Notes: generated by a model not told the origin, from the sequence alone. 63,591 bases of DNA from JADJEI01 sp035328465 (GCA_035328465.1 DAOLIQ010000009.1:1-63591); one strand, 5' to 3'; shown: positions 19,566-29,405, counted from the stretch's first letter. Made by a program: numbers and translations.

Positions 19566-20672
19566 TTGAACTATAACACCGAAAATAAAAATCAGAAATT
19601 TCACCGCACTCTTCGCGATGACATCAAAACAATAAATCTTAAAAAAGATATTCAAAAAGAATATCGGGGTTTGAATGATTTTTATCTTGACCCGGATAAA
19701 AAAACTCGGCTCGAATCGATGAACCCAATTCAAAGAAGCGTGCACAAATTCGGCTGGCTGATAAAAAGTATGTTCCTTCATTTAACACCACTTAGGCGAA
19801 TACTTGTTCTTCTTGGTGTGATTTTTTTATCTACCGGTAGAAATATTTCCTTAAATAATGGATCGTTTTCATTGTCTTCTAATGAAGGATTGTTTGGTGG
19901 ATTGTTAATTTTATTCGTATTGTTTCTTGAATTAAAAGATAAGCTGGTTGCTAAAAACGAACTTGAAGCTGGTAGAAAAGTTCAGCGTGCATTAATGCCG
20001 GAACAAAATCCAGATATCGCTGGATGGAATATATGGTTGTTTACCCGTCCTGCTAATGAAGTTGGAGGAGATCTTGTTGATTATTTACGACTGGATGAAA
20101 ACAAAACTGTTTTAACTATTGCAGATGTTGCGGGCAAAGGTCTTCAGGCCGCACTTATGACTTCAAAACTGCAGGCAACAATTCGTGCGCTTGCAACAGA
20201 AATTAATAGTCTTTCAGATCTTGGTAAAAAAATAAATAAAATTTTTCATCGTGATAGCTTGCCGAATTTATTTGCGTCAATGCTATTTATTCAAATTGAT
20301 TCTAATTCGGGTAAAGTAACTTTTATAAATGCCGGACACTTCCCCCCGCTTATTGTCGATGATAAAGAGATTAAAGAACTTTCCAAAGGTGATATTGCTC
20401 TTGGGCTTACTTCAAATGCTGAATATAATGAGCAAACTATTTTACTTCAGCAAAATGAAATTTTTATTGCATATTCAGATGGTGTAGTTGAGGCAAAAGA
20501 TCAGTATGGTGAATTCTTTGGAATGGAAAGATTTCAAAAGCTAATACAAAACTTATCTAACAATTCACCGGAACAGATCGGTAAATATATTATTTCGCAT
20601 CTTGAACTATTTATAGGTGATAATACTGCTGCCGATGATATATCTTTAATTATTATGAAAAGAAATACTTAG
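19566..20672 (+). CDS. SpoIIE/RsbU-type PP2C serine phosphatase, membrane-associated
   Basis: This is 368 residues. A TTG at 19566 is the first usable start; an in-frame TAA lies at 19545, and no ATG occurs before residue 53. Two hydrophobic segments occur at about residues 77-95 and 108-127. The phosphatase domain follows: AGRKVQRALMPEQNP, EVGGDLVDY (metal Asp), IADVAGKG (metal Asp), INAGHFPP and the C-terminal DNTAADDISLIIM. Such enzymes dephosphorylate anti-anti-sigma proteins in partner-switching stress pathways. No STAS or kinase partner is nearby. It faces the LytTR regulator gene, ending 8 bases from it. The first 52 residues are less certain because of the non-ATG start. Confidence 0.9.
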   Translation: MNYNTENKNQKFHRTLRDDIKTINLKKDIQKEYRGLNDFYLDPDKKTRLESMNPIQRSVHKFGWLIKSMFLHLTPLRRILVLLGVIFLSTGRNISLNNGSFSLSSNEGLFGGLLILFVLFLELKDKLVAKNELEAGRKVQRALMPEQNPDIAGWNIWLFTRPANEVGGDLVDYLRLDENKTVLTIADVAGKGLQAALMTSKLQATIRALATEINSLSDLGKKINKIFHRDSLPNLFASMLFIQIDSNSGKVTFINAGHFPPLIVDDKEIKELSKGDIALGLTSNAEYNEQTILLQQNEIFIAYSDGVVEAKDQYGEFFGMERFQKLIQNLSNNSPEQIGKYIISHLELFIGDNTAADDISLIIMKRNT

Positions 20673-20680
20673 CATAAAGA

Positions 20681-21448
20681 TTAAACAGAAAAAGTTTTCT
20701 TCATAATGTTTCCGTATCGCTGACTAATCGGAAATGGAGTTGATATATTTTTAAGATAAACATTGTAGCTTCTAAATCCAGCTTTCTCAATCTTATCTAA
20801 AAAAAGCATGTTAACAATTGTAGCACGATGAATCCTTAAAAAATCTTTTGCGGGCAAAGTTTCAATCCAGTTTCTAATAGATTTTCTAACAATAATTTTG
20901 CAGCCATCTTCTATTGTTACTTTAGAATATTCTTTCAGCGCAGAGATGCATACTATTTTTGAAAATTCTATAAGCTTTAAATTTGCACCAATCTTAACAA
21001 GAATGTGATCAATCTTTTTTGATTGATTTGAAAAAGCATTTTCAGCGGAAATGATATTATCGGCTAAGCGTGCGCTTATAACTTCAATTTTCCTCAGTCG
21101 TTTCTTTATTGATCTTAAAAGCGATTCGTGATTAAAAGGTTTAATCAACACATCATCTGCACCCAATTCCATTGCTACTCTTATATGAGCATTATTCGTA
21201 GTAGATGTAATTACTAAAAGTGGAATGCATTCTGTTGACGGGTTTTCATTTAATCTTTTTATAACACCCAGTTCTTTTTCACTATTATCAAGATCACATA
21301 TCATAATATCCGGCATATAGCGGTCGGCTATATTTAAACCGTCAGTCTCTCCAACAGTTATGTAAGTATTAAACCCCGCAGATTCTAAAACATTTTGGAA
21401 TTCAAAATTCTGCTCAGGCTTACCGTGTATTAATAATATTTTTCTCAA
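20681..21448 (-). CDS. LytTR-family response regulator with atypical receiver
   Basis: This is 255 residues. The N-terminal ~120 form a receiver fold: candidate phosphoacceptor in ICDLDNS, then the conserved Thr region VITSTT and Lys in LIKPF. At the end of strand 1 the usual acidic pair that binds magnesium is replaced (LLIHGKPEQ), so phosphorylation may be impaired. The C-terminal ~100 residues are a LytTR DNA-binding domain (KEYSKVTIEDG, FLRIHRATIVNM, SQRYGNIMKK). No sensor kinase is adjacent; the convergent neighbour is the SpoIIE phosphatase. Likely a transcription regulator whose control might not be phosphorylation. Confidence 0.9.
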   Translation of the reverse strand: MRKILLIHGKPEQNFEFQNVLESAGFNTYITVGETDGLNIADRYMPDIMICDLDNSEKELGVIKRLNENPSTECIPLLVITSTTNNAHIRVAMELGADDVLIKPFNHESLLRSIKKRLRKIEVISARLADNIISAENAFSNQSKKIDHILVKIGANLKLIEFSKIVCISALKEYSKVTIEDGCKIIVRKSIRNWIETLPAKDFLRIHRATIVNMLFLDKIEKAGFRSYNVYLKNISTPFPISQRYGNIMKKTFSV

Positions 21449-21720
21449 ACAATACTTAAGTAAAACACAATAAAAGTATAAATAATTGAACCAAAATTAG
21501 TTTTATAGATTCCGGGAAACAACAAAATAATATCAATGGTGGCGCAACTGCACTCGCTTACAGCACCCTTGTTGCGCTTGTTGATTTTACAATTTAGTAC
21601 AAAAAACATATTACCTAAAATTGTGCAGGCAATTTCAATTTTTATGGAATACCAAAGTCAAAAACTTCAATTGTTTCTTTACTACAAGTCTCATCACTTA
21701 CTATTTAAGGGAAAATATTT

Positions 21721-22455
21721 ATGATATATAATTTTAAAAAATTATTAGCTGTGCTTTTTATCTGTATCGCAAGTATCTCCTTTGCACAAGATCTTAGTTT
21801 AAATGCCGGTGCCGATTTTGTTAGCCGATACATTTGGCGAGGACTGAATATAAATGATGCAATAAATATTCAGCCAGTGCTATCATTATCAGTTTCAGGA
21901 TTTAGTGTCGGATTTTGGGGTTCATATAGCTTGTCAAATAATTCCAGCGAGGACATATATGGACAGGAATTAGATACCTGGATTGGTTACAATTATGCTT
22001 TTGAAAATGGAATGAGCATTGGCGCAATCGTAACTGATTATTATTTTGCCAATGCAGGAATTAAATGGGGCAACTTTAATAATTATGATAATCCAGATGG
22101 ACCCGGTGCGCATACGATCGAAACAGGGCTTCTTCTTAGGGGTCCAGATTCTTTTCCGCTTTCTCTATCCGGCTTTATTAACGTTTATAATGACGCCGGC
22201 AACAACACATATTTTCAAATTGATTATCCAGTAACAGTTGTAGAAGTTCCTTTAAACTTTTTTATTGGTGCTTCAGGCGGCAGTGAAGAAAATCCTGACT
22301 ACTACGGAACAGAAACATTTAGCGTTACAAACATTGGAGTTAAAACAACAAAATCTGTTAAGATTACAGAAGATTATTCTTTGCCGGTTTCGGTTACATT
22401 TTTAATTAATCCAAGGACAGAAATTTCTTATCTCGTTTTCGGTTTAACGTTTTAA
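21721..22455 (+). CDS. TorF-like putative outer-membrane porin
   Basis: This is 244 residues with a signal peptide (LFICIASISFAQ) and mature start DLSLNAGADFVSRYIWRGL, characteristic of the TorF / Gcw_chp family of beta-barrel proteins. Strong beta-strand periodicity continues to a terminal aromatic residue (LVFGLTF), the usual outer-membrane insertion signal. It is 39 bases upstream of the ammonium channel on the same strand, so it may be co-expressed and help small solutes cross the outer membrane. The substrate is not established. Confidence 0.85.
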   Translation: MIYNFKKLLAVLFICIASISFAQDLSLNAGADFVSRYIWRGLNINDAINIQPVLSLSVSGFSVGFWGSYSLSNNSSEDIYGQELDTWIGYNYAFENGMSIGAIVTDYYFANAGIKWGNFNNYDNPDGPGAHTIETGLLLRGPDSFPLSLSGFINVYNDAGNNTYFQIDYPVTVVEVPLNFFIGASGGSEENPDYYGTETFSVTNIGVKTTKSVKITEDYSLPVSVTFLINPRTEISYLVFGLTF

Positions 22456-22494
22456 TGATTCAAATTATTTATAATTTATTGAAAGGAGCTTTTT

Positions 22495-23715
22495 ATGTTC
22501 GATACTGGTAGTACTGGTTTTATGCTTATCGCAACCAGCCTTGTTATGCTTATGACTCCGGGTCTTGCTTTTTTTTACGGCGGACTTGTCGGGAGAAAAA
22601 ATGTTTTAGCCATAATGATTCAAAGTTTTGTTTCGCTTGGATGGACAACTGTTATATGGTTTACTTTCGGTTACTCACTTTGTTTTAGCGGCGGCGAGGG
22701 CGGAATAATTGGCAATCTTAATATGGCATTTCTAGCCGGCACAGATCTTAATTCAATCTTTACGGGCAACAATCAAATTCCTCTTTACGTATTTTGTTTA
22801 TATCAAATGATGTTTGCAATAATTACACCTGCATTAATTACAGGTGCCTTTGCAAACAGAGTACGATTCCCTGCTTATATGTTTTTTCTAACTTTCTGGT
22901 TGGTGTTTGTTTACTTCCCGCTTGTTCACATGATTTGGGGTGGTGGCTTATTGGCACAGTGGGGCGTGCTTGATTTTGCTGGTGGAATTGTTGTTCACGC
23001 AAGCGCAGGTATGGCTGCACTAGCTTCGGTTTTTTATGTGGGCAAAAGAAACACTGCCGAAAGAGGTCCTCACAGTATTCCTCTTGTTGCACTAGGCACA
23101 GGATTACTTTGGTTTGGATGGTATGGATTTAATGCCGGCAGTGAACTTCAGGTTGATGCTATAACAGGACTTGCATTTCTAAATACTGATGTTGCTGCTT
23201 CGTTCGCCGCCATCACCTGGTTAATTTTGGCATGGACGCTGGAGAAAAAACCAAAGTTTGTTGGTTTGATGACTGGCGCTGTTGCAGGATTAGCCACAAT
23301 TACTCCTTCTGCTGGATTTATAACGGTGCAGTACGCCGCACTTATCGGAATTATTGCCGGAGTTGTTTGCTATTTTGCCGTATCACTTAAAAATAAAATG
23401 CAATGGGATGACGCACTTGATGTTTGGGGTGTTCACGGCGTAGGTGGATCAATTGGTGTTATTATGCTTGGATTGTTTGCAACCGGCGCTGTTAATCCGA
23501 TGGTTACAACCAATGGTTTATTGATGGGTGGTGGATTCGACTTTTTCTGGAAACAATTTATTACGGTGATAGGTGTTTGTGTTTATGCTTTTGTTTTTTC
23601 CTATGTAATGCTCTGGTTAATAAATTTTGTTACGCCTGTTAAAGTTACCAAGCAAGAAGAAGAAGCCGGATTAGATAGTTCACTTCATGGCGAAATGGCT
23701 TACGAGCAGGATTAA
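22495..23715 (+). CDS. amt: Ammonium channel/transporter (Amt family)
   Basis: This is 406 residues with 11 expected membrane helices. Amt features include the periplasmic gate region TPGLAFFYGGLVGRKN, DFAGGIVVHASAG with the first pore histidine, and DVWGVHGVGGSIGVIMLG with the second pore histidine. AAAGGAG lies just upstream of the ATG at 22495. It conducts NH4+/NH3 across the inner membrane. No glnK/P-II gene follows, unlike many amt loci; the upstream neighbour is a porin instead. It ends in a clear intrinsic terminator. Confidence 0.96.
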   Translation: MFDTGSTGFMLIATSLVMLMTPGLAFFYGGLVGRKNVLAIMIQSFVSLGWTTVIWFTFGYSLCFSGGEGGIIGNLNMAFLAGTDLNSIFTGNNQIPLYVFCLYQMMFAIITPALITGAFANRVRFPAYMFFLTFWLVFVYFPLVHMIWGGGLLAQWGVLDFAGGIVVHASAGMAALASVFYVGKRNTAERGPHSIPLVALGTGLLWFGWYGFNAGSELQVDAITGLAFLNTDVAASFAAITWLILAWTLEKKPKFVGLMTGAVAGLATITPSAGFITVQYAALIGIIAGVVCYFAVSLKNKMQWDDALDVWGVHGVGGSIGVIMLGLFATGAVNPMVTTNGLLMGGGFDFFWKQFITVIGVCVYAFVFSYVMLWLINFVTPVKVTKQEEEAGLDSSLHGEMAYEQD

Positions 23716-23736
23716 TCCCATCTATAATTCTCAAAC

Positions 23737-23772
23737 CTCCGGTGATTAAAAGTAATTACCGGAGTTTTTTTT
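23737..23772 (+). terminator. Intrinsic terminator after amt
   Basis: An 11-bp stem (CTCCGGT at 23738-43 region pairing with ACCGGAG at 23758-23764, extended inward by A/T pairs) is followed by a run of eight T (23765-23772). This is a textbook Rho-independent terminator, 22 bases after the amt stop. Confidence 0.92.
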
Positions 23773-23827
23773 ATCATCATCCTTACTTTCCCTATTTTTG
23801 CTCACCACAAAAACAAAAGAAAGCATA

Positions 23828-25513
23828 ATGGCAAACGAACCAAATAAAATTATTTACTCAATGGTTGGGGTAAGCAAATTCTATAATAACAAACCTATTC
23901 TAAAAGATATTTACCTATCGTACTTCTACGGGGCAAAGATTGGTGTTATCGGATTGAATGGATCAGGTAAATCATCACTGTTAAAAATTCTTGCCGGAGT
24001 TGATAAAAATTTTAATGGTGAAACTATTTTATCTCCCGGCTACACAATTGGTTATCTTGCACAAGAACCCGAGCTTGATAATACAAAAACTGTAAGGGAA
24101 ATTGTGCAGGAAGGGGTTCAATCCGTAGTTGATTTGCTAAAAGAGTACGATGAAATAAATGCAAAGTTTGCAGAACCTATGGATGATGATGAAATGACAA
24201 AGCTTCTCGAAAGACAGGGCGAAGTTCAGGAAAAGCTTGAAGCAATGGGCGGATGGGATCTTGATGCACGACTTGAAATGGCGATGGATGCTTTACGATG
24301 TCCGCCGTCGGATACTTTGTGTAAAGTTCTTTCCGGTGGCGAGCGAAGACGTGTTGCGCTTTGCAGATTGCTTCTTCAAAAACCCGATATACTTTTGCTC
24401 GATGAACCAACAAACCATCTTGATGCAGAAACAGTTGCGTGGTTAGAGCATCATCTGCAAAAGTATGAAGGAACCGTTATAGCAGTAACACACGATAGAT
24501 ATTTTCTTGATAATGTTGCAGGCTGGATACTTGAACTTGACCGTGGTGAGGGAATTCCATGGAAAGGAAATTATTCCTCGTGGCTTGAACAGAAACAGGA
24601 AAGATTACGTGTTGAAGAAAAACGTGAAAGCGATAGACAAAAAACATTACAGCGCGAACTTGAATGGATAAGAATGAGTCCCAAAGCTCGTCACGCAAAA
24701 TCACAAGCAAGAATTACATCTTATGAAAATCTTCTTAAGGAAGAAAAAGAAAAGGGGCAAAAAGATCTTGAGCTTTATATTCCCGTTGCAGAGCGTTTGG
24801 GTGATATTGTAATCGAAACCGAAAAACTTAGCAAGGCTTACGGCGATAACATTTTAATTGATGATTTAACTTTCTCAATTCCTCCTGGTGCAGTTGTTGG
24901 AATTATCGGAGCTAACGGCGCCGGTAAAACAACTTTATTCAGAATGATTACCGGACAGGAAAAACCTGATAGCGGAAATATTAAGGTCGGCTCAACTGTT
25001 AAACTGTCTTATGTAGATCAATCAAGAGATGCACTTGATCCAGAAAAAAGTATTTGGGAATTAATCTCCAACGGAGAAGACACAATTATGCTTGGCAACA
25101 GGCAGGTAAATTCACGTGCGTATGTTGCACAGTTTAATTTCTCAGGTGCAGATCAGCAAAAAAAAGTTAGCATGCTTTCCGGCGGAGAAAGAAACCGCGT
25201 GCATCTTGCAATGATGTTAAAGCAAGGTGCAAATGTTATTCTGCTTGATGAGCCGACAAACGATCTTGATGTAAATACTTTGCGTGCACTTGAAGAAGGA
25301 ATAGAAAAATTTGCTGGGTGCGTTTTGGTGATAAGCCACGATAGATGGTTTTTGGATAGAATAGCAACACACATACTAGCATTCGAAGATGAAAGCAAGG
25401 TTGTTTGGTTTGATGGGAACTATTCCGAGTATGAAGAAAAACGAAAAGAAAGATTGGGCATCGCTGCAGATCAGCCGCACAGGATTAAGTACAGGCATTT
25501 AACGAGAAGCTAG
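23828..25513 (+). CDS. ettA: Energy-dependent translational throttle protein EttA (ABC-F)
   Basis: Start chosen at ATG 23828 (MANEPNKIIYSMVGVSKF), matching known EttA N-termini; an in-frame ATG at 23798 would add ten unrelated residues overlapping the terminator region. The 561-residue product carries two ABC ATPase domains without membrane parts: Walker A GLNGSGKSS and GANGAGKTT, signatures LSGGERRRVAL and LSGGERNRVHL, and Walker B LLLDEPTNHLD and ILLDEPTNDLD. EttA binds the ribosomal E site and gates the first elongation cycle by the ATP/ADP ratio. The inter-domain linker (KSQARITSYENLLKEE) fits EttA. Confidence 0.95.
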   Translation: MANEPNKIIYSMVGVSKFYNNKPILKDIYLSYFYGAKIGVIGLNGSGKSSLLKILAGVDKNFNGETILSPGYTIGYLAQEPELDNTKTVREIVQEGVQSVVDLLKEYDEINAKFAEPMDDDEMTKLLERQGEVQEKLEAMGGWDLDARLEMAMDALRCPPSDTLCKVLSGGERRRVALCRLLLQKPDILLLDEPTNHLDAETVAWLEHHLQKYEGTVIAVTHDRYFLDNVAGWILELDRGEGIPWKGNYSSWLEQKQERLRVEEKRESDRQKTLQRELEWIRMSPKARHAKSQARITSYENLLKEEKEKGQKDLELYIPVAERLGDIVIETEKLSKAYGDNILIDDLTFSIPPGAVVGIIGANGAGKTTLFRMITGQEKPDSGNIKVGSTVKLSYVDQSRDALDPEKSIWELISNGEDTIMLGNRQVNSRAYVAQFNFSGADQQKKVSMLSGGERNRVHLAMMLKQGANVILLDEPTNDLDVNTLRALEEGIEKFAGCVLVISHDRWFLDRIATHILAFEDESKVVWFDGNYSEYEEKRKERLGIAADQPHRIKYRHLTRS

Positions 25514-25571
25514 ATTATTTGTTTTAGTCTATGAAAAGTAAAATGATAAAAAGAATAATTTATGCGGATGG

Positions 25572-26783
25572 TTATATCTGATGAACCGTTCCGCATTTGG
25601 GGCATTTGAATGAACTTTGTTTAAAGGCTGGGGGAATCTTTATTTTTAGTCCACAGGTACAATTAACGAATTTGAAATCATTTAACTTCATTAAAACATC
25701 ACCAACTTCTCGCTTGGCAGTTTTCATTTCTTCAAATGTTTGCTGCGTAACGAGTGGCTGAATAATGCTAATGCTTGAAGGATCATTCAAAGCGGATGAT
25801 GGAATCAAATCTGATTTTTTCCCTTTCACAATTTCAAAAGCCTGCTGATAATTTTTAAAGTTTGCCCCTTGCTGCAGATTTCGCAATATTCTAATACGCT
25901 CCGAAATTGGAGGATGCGTACTTGAGAGATCGGAAAGTTTCATTCCTTTTTTCTTCAAAGGATTGACGATGTACATGGGCGCAGTAATCTTATTAGCTTT
26001 TTGAAGATCCAAATCGGAATTAGAAATTTTTTCAAGCGCCGAAGCAAGCCCTTCGGGATACCTTGTTAATCGTACTGCTGAAGCATCGGCGAGATATTCT
26101 CTCTTTCGCGAGATAGCGAAGTAAAGCAGCCTTGCAAGAATGGGGGCGAGTATTGCAAGCACAAGTGCAACTATCATAATTATCAACTGAGCCTGCCCGC
26201 TGCTCTTTGATGATTTTGATTTATAACGCGAACCTCCGCCGAAATACAAGCCGCGTAAAAATACTTCGGAAATAATTGTAATTGCACCAAGCATCATTCC
26301 TGCAAATGTCATCAGAAGAACATCTCGATTTATAATGTGTGACATCTCATGAGCTACCACCCCCTGCAGTTCGTAACGGCTTAATCGTTCAAGTAAGCCG
26401 GATGTAACTGCGATGGCTGTCTTTTCTGGTTTCACTCCGGTTGCAAAAGCATTCGGTGCGGGATCGTCAATAATATAAACTTTAGGCATGTACGGAAAGC
26501 TTGATGCTATTTTCATTTCTTCTACAACATTAAAAAGCTGGGGGTGAATTTCCTGGCTGACTTCTTTCGCCCCGCTTATCCCGAGAAGTATTTTACTTCC
26601 CCCGAAATAACTGACCATTGAAAGAATTGACCAAAGTATTAATGCGAAAAATATTCCAATAAATCCGCCGGCATCAGGTTCGTAAAAACTGCCGAACACA
26701 TACCCGATGAGGATGAGGAGAAACCCCATCCCCACGAAAAGTATCATGGACTTTCTTTTATTTGCCCGAATTAATTCCCACAT
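25572..26783 (-). CDS. htpX: M48 (HtpX-like) membrane metalloprotease with C-terminal zinc ribbon
   Basis: This is 403 residues. Two N-terminal membrane helices precede the zinc protease motif HEMSH (about residue 144, in GVVAHEMSHIINRD). Another hydrophobic hairpin follows, and the distal metal Glu region is YLADASAVRLTRYPEGLA. A C-terminal extension ends in a CxC...CxxC element (CTCGLKI, CPKCGTVH), an added zinc ribbon not found in classic HtpX. HtpX-type enzymes degrade damaged membrane proteins. It sits 15 bases after lemA on the same strand, a common pairing. Confidence 0.93.
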   Translation of the reverse strand: MWELIRANKRKSMILFVGMGFLLILIGYVFGSFYEPDAGGFIGIFFALILWSILSMVSYFGGSKILLGISGAKEVSQEIHPQLFNVVEEMKIASSFPYMPKVYIIDDPAPNAFATGVKPEKTAIAVTSGLLERLSRYELQGVVAHEMSHIINRDVLLMTFAGMMLGAITIISEVFLRGLYFGGGSRYKSKSSKSSGQAQLIIMIVALVLAILAPILARLLYFAISRKREYLADASAVRLTRYPEGLASALEKISNSDLDLQKANKITAPMYIVNPLKKKGMKLSDLSSTHPPISERIRILRNLQQGANFKNYQQAFEIVKGKKSDLIPSSALNDPSSISIIQPLVTQQTFEEMKTAKREVGDVLMKLNDFKFVNCTCGLKIKIPPAFKQSSFKCPKCGTVHQI

Positions 26784-26798
26784 AATTTTATCTTATGA

Positions 26799-27356
26799 TT
26801 AAGAGAAACTTACTTTCGGAACTTCCTTTTCTTTTACATCTTCAACCTGGAAGAATTCTTCCGTCTTGAAGTTGAACATGCCGGCAATAATATTTGAAGG
26901 GAACATTTGAATTTTATTATTGAATGTTAACACCTGATCATTGTAAGACTGCCGTGCAAACGAAATTTTATTTTCGGTTGAAGTAAGTTCTTCCTGCAGC
27001 GCGAGGAAATTCTGATTAGCTTTAAGGTCGGGGTAATTTTCGACCTGAACGCGTAATTGTCCGAGTGCACCGCTAAGCATATTTTCTGCCGAAGCTTTTT
27101 CGCCCACTGTCTGTGCATCCATCGCCTGGCTGCGATACTTGGTAATGTTTTCCATTATCTGACGCTCGTGTGTCATATAACCTTTTACGGTTTCAATAAG
27201 GTTGGGGATCAAATCGTGTCTTCTTTTTAATTGAACATCAATTTGCGCCCAAGCATTTTTCACCTGGTTTCTAAATCCAACTAATGAGTTGTAAATCGAG
27301 ACAAAAAACATTGCAATCAAGAATATGACGCCGAGAAATACTATAAAGTAAATCAT
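26799..27356 (-). CDS. lemA: LemA family protein
   Basis: This is 185 residues with an N-terminal membrane helix (YFIVFLGVIFLIAMFFV) and the LemA core: NSLVGFRNQVKNAWAQIDVQ, RRHDLIPNLIETVKGY, YPDLKANQNF and YNDQVLTFNNKIQMFP. LemA proteins are helical, membrane-anchored and of unclear function, commonly encoded beside HtpX-like proteases as here. A GGAG sequence lies upstream of the ATG. It is probably co-transcribed with the protease downstream and the zinc-finger gene upstream. Confidence 0.94.
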   Translation of the reverse strand: MIYFIVFLGVIFLIAMFFVSIYNSLVGFRNQVKNAWAQIDVQLKRRHDLIPNLIETVKGYMTHERQIMENITKYRSQAMDAQTVGEKASAENMLSGALGQLRVQVENYPDLKANQNFLALQEELTSTENKISFARQSYNDQVLTFNNKIQMFPSNIIAGMFNFKTEEFFQVEDVKEKEVPKVSFS

Positions 27357-27397
27357 ACTTTTCTCCTTTTATTTTTATTAGAAATATTTTTCTATAA

Positions 27398-27784
27398 CTA
27401 AATCCGTGATTTGAAAATCTCTTTTAATAGAATTATAATTTGATCATCTTCTTTGAGCAAAGCAGAATGTAAAATTTTTTCTAACTCGCCTTTGTCAAAC
27501 CAAATTCCATGTTCGCTCGGGCATTTATCAATAATGATGTCAGTATTTCCAGCTTTAACTTTCAGCATTTTTTTCCTGCAGGCCGGGCATTTATGTTTTT
27601 TTTCTTTTACATCATTTCGGACTTTGAATGAGTTTAATAAATTTTTTCTTTCAGTTTCATTTTGAATCAGCATTTCAAGCTCACCGCCGTCAAGCCAGAT
27701 TCCGCCGCATTTAAAACAACTATCTATTTCCACTTGATTTAGTTCAAGTATTAACATTGGATCGTTACAAACGGGGCAGTTCAT
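27398..27784 (-). CDS. Double TFIIB-type zinc-finger protein
   Basis: This is 128 residues made of two zf-TFIIB-like units. Unit one has CPVCNDPM with CFKCGGIWLDGGELE; unit two has CPACRKKM with CPSEHGIWFDKGELE, where His replaces the last Cys. The two halves are homologous. Such small proteins bind zinc and are of unknown cellular role. It lies 41 bases upstream of lemA and 102 bases after gatD on the same strand. Confidence 0.88.
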   Translation of the reverse strand: MNCPVCNDPMLILELNQVEIDSCFKCGGIWLDGGELEMLIQNETERKNLLNSFKVRNDVKEKKHKCPACRKKMLKVKAGNTDIIIDKCPSEHGIWFDKGELEKILHSALLKEDDQIIILLKEIFKSRI

Positions 27785-27886
27785 TTTTATATCTATTTTG
27801 AAATTTTGTTTCGGGTAAAATAATATTTATTAAGTAAAAATCATTTATAAATAACCTTCTATATCAATGCCAACGAAGGGTTTAAT

Positions 27887-29281
27887 TTACTTCCTATACT
27901 GCTTTATAAACTCTTCAACTTCAGGCAAGCCGCCTTGATAAATTAAATAACCATTGCTTGGTTCGCGTTCTGTTATTTCTCCGTTAATCGGAGTCAGCAT
28001 AATTTCCTTAACTTTTTCAATATCATCTGTCTGTCCAAATGCCCAACCAAGTTTCATATAGGCAACTTCGGGCAGCATGTTTGCTGCAGGAATAACACCA
28101 AGCTCCATCATATCTCTTCCGGTATCGTAAACATACATTTGCACATAACCCCAAAGTGTTTGAACCGTCATATAAACAGCAACACCTTTATCTTTTGCAC
28201 GCTTTAATGCAGGATAGAGCGGCTTGTTAACGTGTCCAAGTCCTGTACCAGCAATTACAATTCCTTTGTAACCATTATCAATCAATGAATCAATCATGTC
28301 AGGTTTCATATTCGGATAGTAATAAACTATTGCGACTCTGTCATCAAATACGGCATTTACTTTAACATCGTTATCAAATCTTCTTCGCTTGTAGTCATCA
28401 CGGATTGGAGTTACTTTATCTCGACTTACAGTTGCGATTGGAATATCACCGATCGTTCTGAAAGTTGAGCGATAACTTGAATGCATTTTTCTTACACGTG
28501 TTCCGCGATGAAGCAATCCATACATATCACTAGTAGGACCAAACATACAAACCATTACTTCAGCAATATCACTTATCGCTGCGGTTGTTACAGAATGAAT
28601 AAGATTCAATGCTGCATCGGATGATGGTCTATCGCTCGAACGCTGTGAGCCAACCATAACAATTGGGACAGGAGAATCCTGTACCATAAAAGAAAGTATT
28701 GCCGCTGTGTGATGCATTGTATCGGTTCCATGCCCGATTACAATTCCCTGTACTCCTTTTTCAATTTCTCTTCCAATTGCTTCAGCAAGTCCGATCCATT
28801 GTTCCGGACCCATATTTTCACTAAAGACGCCGTACAATTTTTCTGTTTCAAGATTGCAGATATCAGCAAGTTCAGGGACTGAACCGTAAAGTTCGCCAGG
28901 AGAAAATGCTGGAATAACTGCACCGGTTCTGTAATCCAAGCGTGATGCAATTGTTCCTCCTGTGCCAAGTAATTTCACTCTCGGTTTTTTAGGATCGTAA
29001 GGAAAATCTTTTTCCGGAATTTTATAATGTGCCTCCTTCCTTCCAAAGATTTTTACGTCTTTTATTTTTTCTGCAGCTATCCCGATATTATAACCGATTG
29101 GCATTTTAAGGACGATGTGAAATTCATCTGCAGTTTCTGATCGAGGTAAAATTAATCCTTTAAAACTTCCTTCATCTGTAAGAATTTCTACATCACTCCA
29201 GATTGGAGTTTTAAATTTTTGCAGAGTGTTTAATGCAACTCCGCGATAACCTTTGTAATCTTCTAAATTTATCTCAGCCAT
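27887..29281 (-). CDS. gatD: Glu-tRNA(Gln) amidotransferase subunit D (archaeal type)
   Basis: This 464-residue protein has a short N-terminal all-beta domain (about residues 1-95, YKGYRGVALNTL) followed by an L-asparaginase-like domain. Catalytic motifs are KLLGTGGTIASRLDYRTGAV (first Thr) and IVIGHGTDTMHHTAA (Thr-Asp pair). The N-terminal domain plus the GatE partner upstream distinguish it from plain asparaginase. GatD hydrolyses glutamine and passes ammonia to GatE, which converts Glu-tRNA(Gln) to Gln-tRNA(Gln). GatDE is known as the archaeal enzyme; most bacteria use GatCAB or GlnRS, so its presence here is unusual. Confidence 0.93.
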   Translation of the reverse strand: MAEINLEDYKGYRGVALNTLQKFKTPIWSDVEILTDEGSFKGLILPRSETADEFHIVLKMPIGYNIGIAAEKIKDVKIFGRKEAHYKIPEKDFPYDPKKPRVKLLGTGGTIASRLDYRTGAVIPAFSPGELYGSVPELADICNLETEKLYGVFSENMGPEQWIGLAEAIGREIEKGVQGIVIGHGTDTMHHTAAILSFMVQDSPVPIVMVGSQRSSDRPSSDAALNLIHSVTTAAISDIAEVMVCMFGPTSDMYGLLHRGTRVRKMHSSYRSTFRTIGDIPIATVSRDKVTPIRDDYKRRRFDNDVKVNAVFDDRVAIVYYYPNMKPDMIDSLIDNGYKGIVIAGTGLGHVNKPLYPALKRAKDKGVAVYMTVQTLWGYVQMYVYDTGRDMMELGVIPAANMLPEVAYMKLGWAFGQTDDIEKVKEIMLTPINGEITEREPSNGYLIYQGGLPEVEEFIKQYRK

Positions 29282-29405
29282 TACTTTAATTTCTTTTTAT
29301 CATTTAAATAATTTTTTGCGTTACGTTGTTTGAAAGAACTCTTTTTTCAAACCGTTACATTTTGTCACGGTTTGATTTAATTCTCCATTAAAGTTTTGTT
29401 TTAAC

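Noticed and set aside
21536..21724. 62-codon plus-strand frame before the porin gene
   Set aside because: No ribosome-binding site, poor composition, and it overlaps the porin start and a short GCGCAAC/GTTGCGC inverted repeat; more likely leader sequence.
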